NCBI RefSeq assembly: GCF_029076445.1
Contig: NZ_JARESG010000017.1
Span: 1 to 64,000, forward strand
From: Pseudarthrobacter naphthalenicus
GTDB taxonomy: Bacteria > Actinomycetota > Actinomycetes > Actinomycetales > Micrococcaceae
Reading direction: 5' to 3'
Length of the DNA: 64,000 bases
Shown here: in pieces, positions 61,928-64,000 of the stretch
Layout of the letters: the number at the start of each line of letters is the position of its first letter
How positions within the stretch are numbered: the first letter of the stretch is position 1
Notes under the pieces: generated by a model
What the model was told of the DNA's origin: nothing
The model's database searches: none
Seen by the model: the letters and a program-made list of their open reading frames with translations, nothing else
Made by a program: the position numbers and the translations under genes

Positions 61928-63046
61928 GTGAATGACCAGCTAGAGCGCCTGAACCGACTTCCCCTCCGGACCAACCTTCGTGGCCTTGCGCCGTACGGTG
62001 CGCCGCAGTTGGATGTCCCCATCCTGCTGAACGTTAATGAGAACACTCATGGCGTTCCGGCGGATGTCCAGGCCGCCATCGCCGCAGCGGTAACGGAGGC
62101 CGCAGCCGGTCTCAACCGCTATCCGGACCGTGAGTTCACCGAACTCCGGGAGGCGCTGGCCGAATACCTCGGCCACGGACTCGACGCCGCCAACATCTGG
62201 GCAGCCAATGGCTCCAACGAGGTTCTCCAGCAGATCCTGCAGGCATTCGGCGGACCCGGCCGGAAGGCTCTCGGCTTCCCGCCCACGTATTCGATGTACC
62301 CACTGCTGGCAAGCGGCACCGACACCGAATACATCGTCGGCCAGCGCGCAGAGGGGTACGGCCTGAGCGCCGAATCGGCGGCGGCCCAGGTCAAGGACCT
62401 CCAGCCGAACATCGTCTTCCTGTGTTCGCCCAACAACCCCACCGGCACGGGCCTCGGCCTGGATGTGGTGGAGGCCGTCTACGCGGCCGGCGAGGCCAGC
62501 CAGACCATCGTGATCGTCGACGAGGCGTACCACGAGTTTGCCCATGACGGAACGCCCAGCGCGCTTACCCTGCTGCCGGGCAGGGAACGCCTGATTGTCT
62601 CGCGCACCATGAGCAAGGCATTCGCCCTCGCCGGGGCACGCCTGGGCTACATGGCTGCCGCGCCCGAGGTGACGGACGCCCTGCGCCTGGTCCGGTTGCC
62701 GTACCACCTCTCCGCCATTACCCAGGCGACGGCGCTGGCCGCGCTCCAGCACCGGACAGCCTTAATGGCAGACGTCCGGGACATCAAGGAGCAGCGGGAC
62801 CGCATTGTCACCGAGCTGACCCGGATGGGACTCAAGCCGGCGGCCTCGGATTCCAACTATGTCTTCTTCGGCGGCTTGGAAAGCCCGCACCAGGTCTGGC
62901 AGCAATTGCTGGACGAGGGCGTGCTGATCCGGGACGTCGGGATCCCCGGCCACCTGCGGGTCACGGCGGGAACTGAGAGGGAAACCACAGCCTTCCTCAC
63001 CTCCCTGGAAGCCATCCTGGCCACCCAGGCGAAGCTCCCCGCCTAG
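61928..63046 (+). CDS. hisC: Histidinol-phosphate aminotransferase
   Basis: 372 residues, fold type I PLP enzyme of histidine synthesis. AANGSNEVLQQILQAFGGPGR, LCSPNNPTGTG, VDEAYHEFA and VSRTMSKAFALAGARLGY with the Schiff-base Lys identify HisC. GTG start coupled to a -10; no ribosome site. First gene of the his cluster in this window. Confidence 0.95.
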   Translation: MNDQLERLNRLPLRTNLRGLAPYGAPQLDVPILLNVNENTHGVPADVQAAIAAAVTEAAAGLNRYPDREFTELREALAEYLGHGLDAANIWAANGSNEVLQQILQAFGGPGRKALGFPPTYSMYPLLASGTDTEYIVGQRAEGYGLSAESAAAQVKDLQPNIVFLCSPNNPTGTGLGLDVVEAVYAAGEASQTIVIVDEAYHEFAHDGTPSALTLLPGRERLIVSRTMSKAFALAGARLGYMAAAPEVTDALRLVRLPYHLSAITQATALAALQHRTALMADVRDIKEQRDRIVTELTRMGLKPAASDSNYVFFGGLESPHQVWQQLLDEGVLIRDVGIPGHLRVTAGTERETTAFLTSLEAILATQAKLPA

Positions 63047-63106
63047 ACTTGAAGTACCGGCGCCTCAGCGCGCCCCACCACTCCTGCGCTAAAGGACCAG
63101 ATAATC

Positions 63107-63733
63107 ATGAGTTCCACCGGATCGAACGCTGCCGAAACCCGGACCGCACGCATGGAGCGTGCCACCAGTGAATCGTCAGTGCTCGTGGAGATCAACCTTG
63201 ACGGCACCGGCGTATCGGACATCGACACGTCAGTTCCGTTCTACGACCACATGCTGACGGCGCTGTGCAAGCACTCGCTCATCGACATGACAGTCAAGGC
63301 GACCGGTGACACCCACATTGATGTCCACCACACGGTGGAGGACGTCGCCATCACCTTCGGTGAGGTTTTGCGCACGGCGCTGGGCAACAAAGCCGGCATC
63401 CGCAGGTTCGGCGAGGCCACCGTGCCCCTTGACGAAGCCCTCGCGAACGCCGTTGTGGATGTCTCCGGCCGCCCGTATCTGGTTCACGGCGGTGAACCCG
63501 CCGGGCAGGAATACCACCTCATCGGCGGCCACTTCACCGGCTCGCTGACCCGTCACGTCTTTGAGGCCATCACGCTGCACGCGGGCATCTGCCTGCACAT
63601 GAACGTCATCGCCGGCCGCGACCCGCACCACATTGTCGAAGCACAGTTCAAGGCGTTCGCCCGTGCCCTGCGTGCCGCCATCGAACCCGATCCGCGGGTT
63701 GAGGGGATTCCGTCCACCAAGGGTGCCCTGTGA
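63107..63733 (+). CDS. hisB: Imidazoleglycerol-phosphate dehydratase
   Basis: 208 residues. Metal-binding histidines are in the paired motifs [41 protein letters not shown] and [19 protein letters not shown]. Stand-alone dehydratase without the phosphatase domain, as in actinobacteria. AAAGGA about ten bases before the ATG. The stop overlaps the hisH start (GTGA). Confidence 0.97.
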   Translation: MSSTGSNAAETRTARMERATSESSVLVEINLDGTGVSDIDTSVPFYDHMLTALCKHSLIDMTVKATGDTHIDVHHTVEDVAITFGEVLRTALGNKAGIRRFGEATVPLDEALANAVVDVSGRPYLVHGGEPAGQEYHLIGGHFTGSLTRHVFEAITLHAGICLHMNVIAGRDPHHIVEAQFKAFARALRAAIEPDPRVEGIPSTKGAL

Positions 63734-64000
63734 CCGGCCAGATTCTTCGTGACGGCGCGGTCATCGATCCCGCCACACTGAAGAAGCCAGTATCGGCCGA
63801 GGGCAAACCCACCGTCACCGTTCTTGACTATGGTTCAGGCAATGTCCGCTCGGCCGTGCGTGCCCTCGAACGCGCCGGTGCGGAGGTCATCCTGAGCTCC
63901 AAGCCCGAGGATGTTCTGAACGCGGACGGCCTGGTGGTACCCGGCGTCGGGGCCTTCGAAACTGTGATGCGCGAGCTCAAAGCCGTGGACGGCATCCGGC
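63730..64000 (+). CDS. hisH: Imidazole glycerol phosphate synthase, glutaminase subunit (partial)
   Basis: The 5' 90 codons only; the gene runs off the window. After an N-terminal extension of about 27 residues ([18 protein letters not shown]) comes [26 protein letters not shown] and [16 protein letters not shown], the start of the class I glutaminase domain with the oxyanion-strand PGVGAF motif. The catalytic Cys lies beyond the edge. The extension is long for HisH, but the GTGA overlap with hisB supports this start. Confidence 0.9.
   Translation, partial: MTGQILRDGAVIDPATLKKPVSAEGKPTVTVLDYGSGNVRSAVRALERAGAEVILSSKPEDVLNADGLVVPGVGAFETVMRELKAVDGIR

Noticed and set aside
1-64000. CRISPR arrays, tRNA/rRNA genes, insertion sequences, prophage
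   Set aside because: No spaced direct repeats, no CCA-ended cloverleaf, no rRNA-like sequence and no transposase or integrase was seen. The only tandem repeats are short coding minisatellites and one 20-bp duplication.

Overview
The window is high-GC DNA from an actinobacterium. Gene order and protein sequences fit Arthrobacter/Pseudarthrobacter (Micrococcaceae) best; this is judged from recognised protein families and synteny, not from a database search. It is a conserved chromosomal housekeeping segment. I saw no rRNA, tRNA, CRISPR array, insertion sequence or prophage. About 60 protein genes are supported.

Layout. (1) 1-7.8 kb: proS, a TauE/SafE permease, a PLP decarboxylase, then on the minus strand a streptomycin-kinase-like phosphotransferase, a VIT/CCC1 metal transporter and a DUF4439 protein. 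(2) 7.9-13.9 kb: the translation/transcription cluster rimP-nusA-ylxR-infB-rbfA. (3) 14-19.9 kb: a secreted ScyD/ScyE-like protein, a nucleoside deaminase, thioredoxin 2, an aminotransferase, truB, two small membrane proteins and a DUF937 protein. (4) 20.2-27.8 kb: ribF, kynA-kynU, rpsO-pnp and an M16 peptidase. (5) 27.9-31.7 kb: small proteins, a LuxR-type regulator and a DUF222/HNH endonuclease. (6) 31.8-37.8 kb: a molybdenum-cofactor island (moaD-moaA on minus; Mo oxidoreductase-moeA-moaC-mog-moaE on plus). (7) 37.8-48.6 kb: dapB, dapA, rnj, ftsK, pgsA and pncC/cinA, with a nitrilase-fold protein lacking its catalytic Cys and a truncated DUF222 protein under an SOS box. (8) 48.7-61.8 kb: a ClgR-like regulator, MarR, DUF3046, recA-recX, miaB-miaA, dapF, a methyltransferase, hflX, a DinG-like helicase and lexA divergent from a LysM gene. 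(9) 61.9-64 kb: the start of the his operon (hisC, hisB, hisH cut by the window edge).

Gene logic. Lysine/cell-wall precursor synthesis (dapA, dapB, dapF), tRNA modification (miaA, miaB, truB), RNA turnover (pnp, rnj) and DNA repair (recA, recX, lexA, dinG-like) are interleaved as in other actinobacteria. SOS-box-like sequences lie upstream of recA, between lexA and its divergent LysM neighbour (a probable SOS division inhibitor), and upstream of the DUF222 fragment.

Most notable signals. (a) A six-codon leaderless ORF upstream of hflX, followed directly by a 10-bp long-range stem and two mutually exclusive hairpins; this looks like a ribosome-sensing attenuator. (b) At least 17 start codons lie 6-7 nt after a TANNNT-like -10 hexamer, implying widespread leaderless transcription. 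(c) A nitrilase homologue has Gly/Ala where the catalytic Cys should be. (d) A perfect 20-bp tandem duplication rewrites the MiaA C-terminus. (e) In-frame 15-bp and 18-bp minisatellites build linkers in a kinase and a LuxR protein. (f) A 19-bp perfect inverted repeat lies between infB and rbfA.
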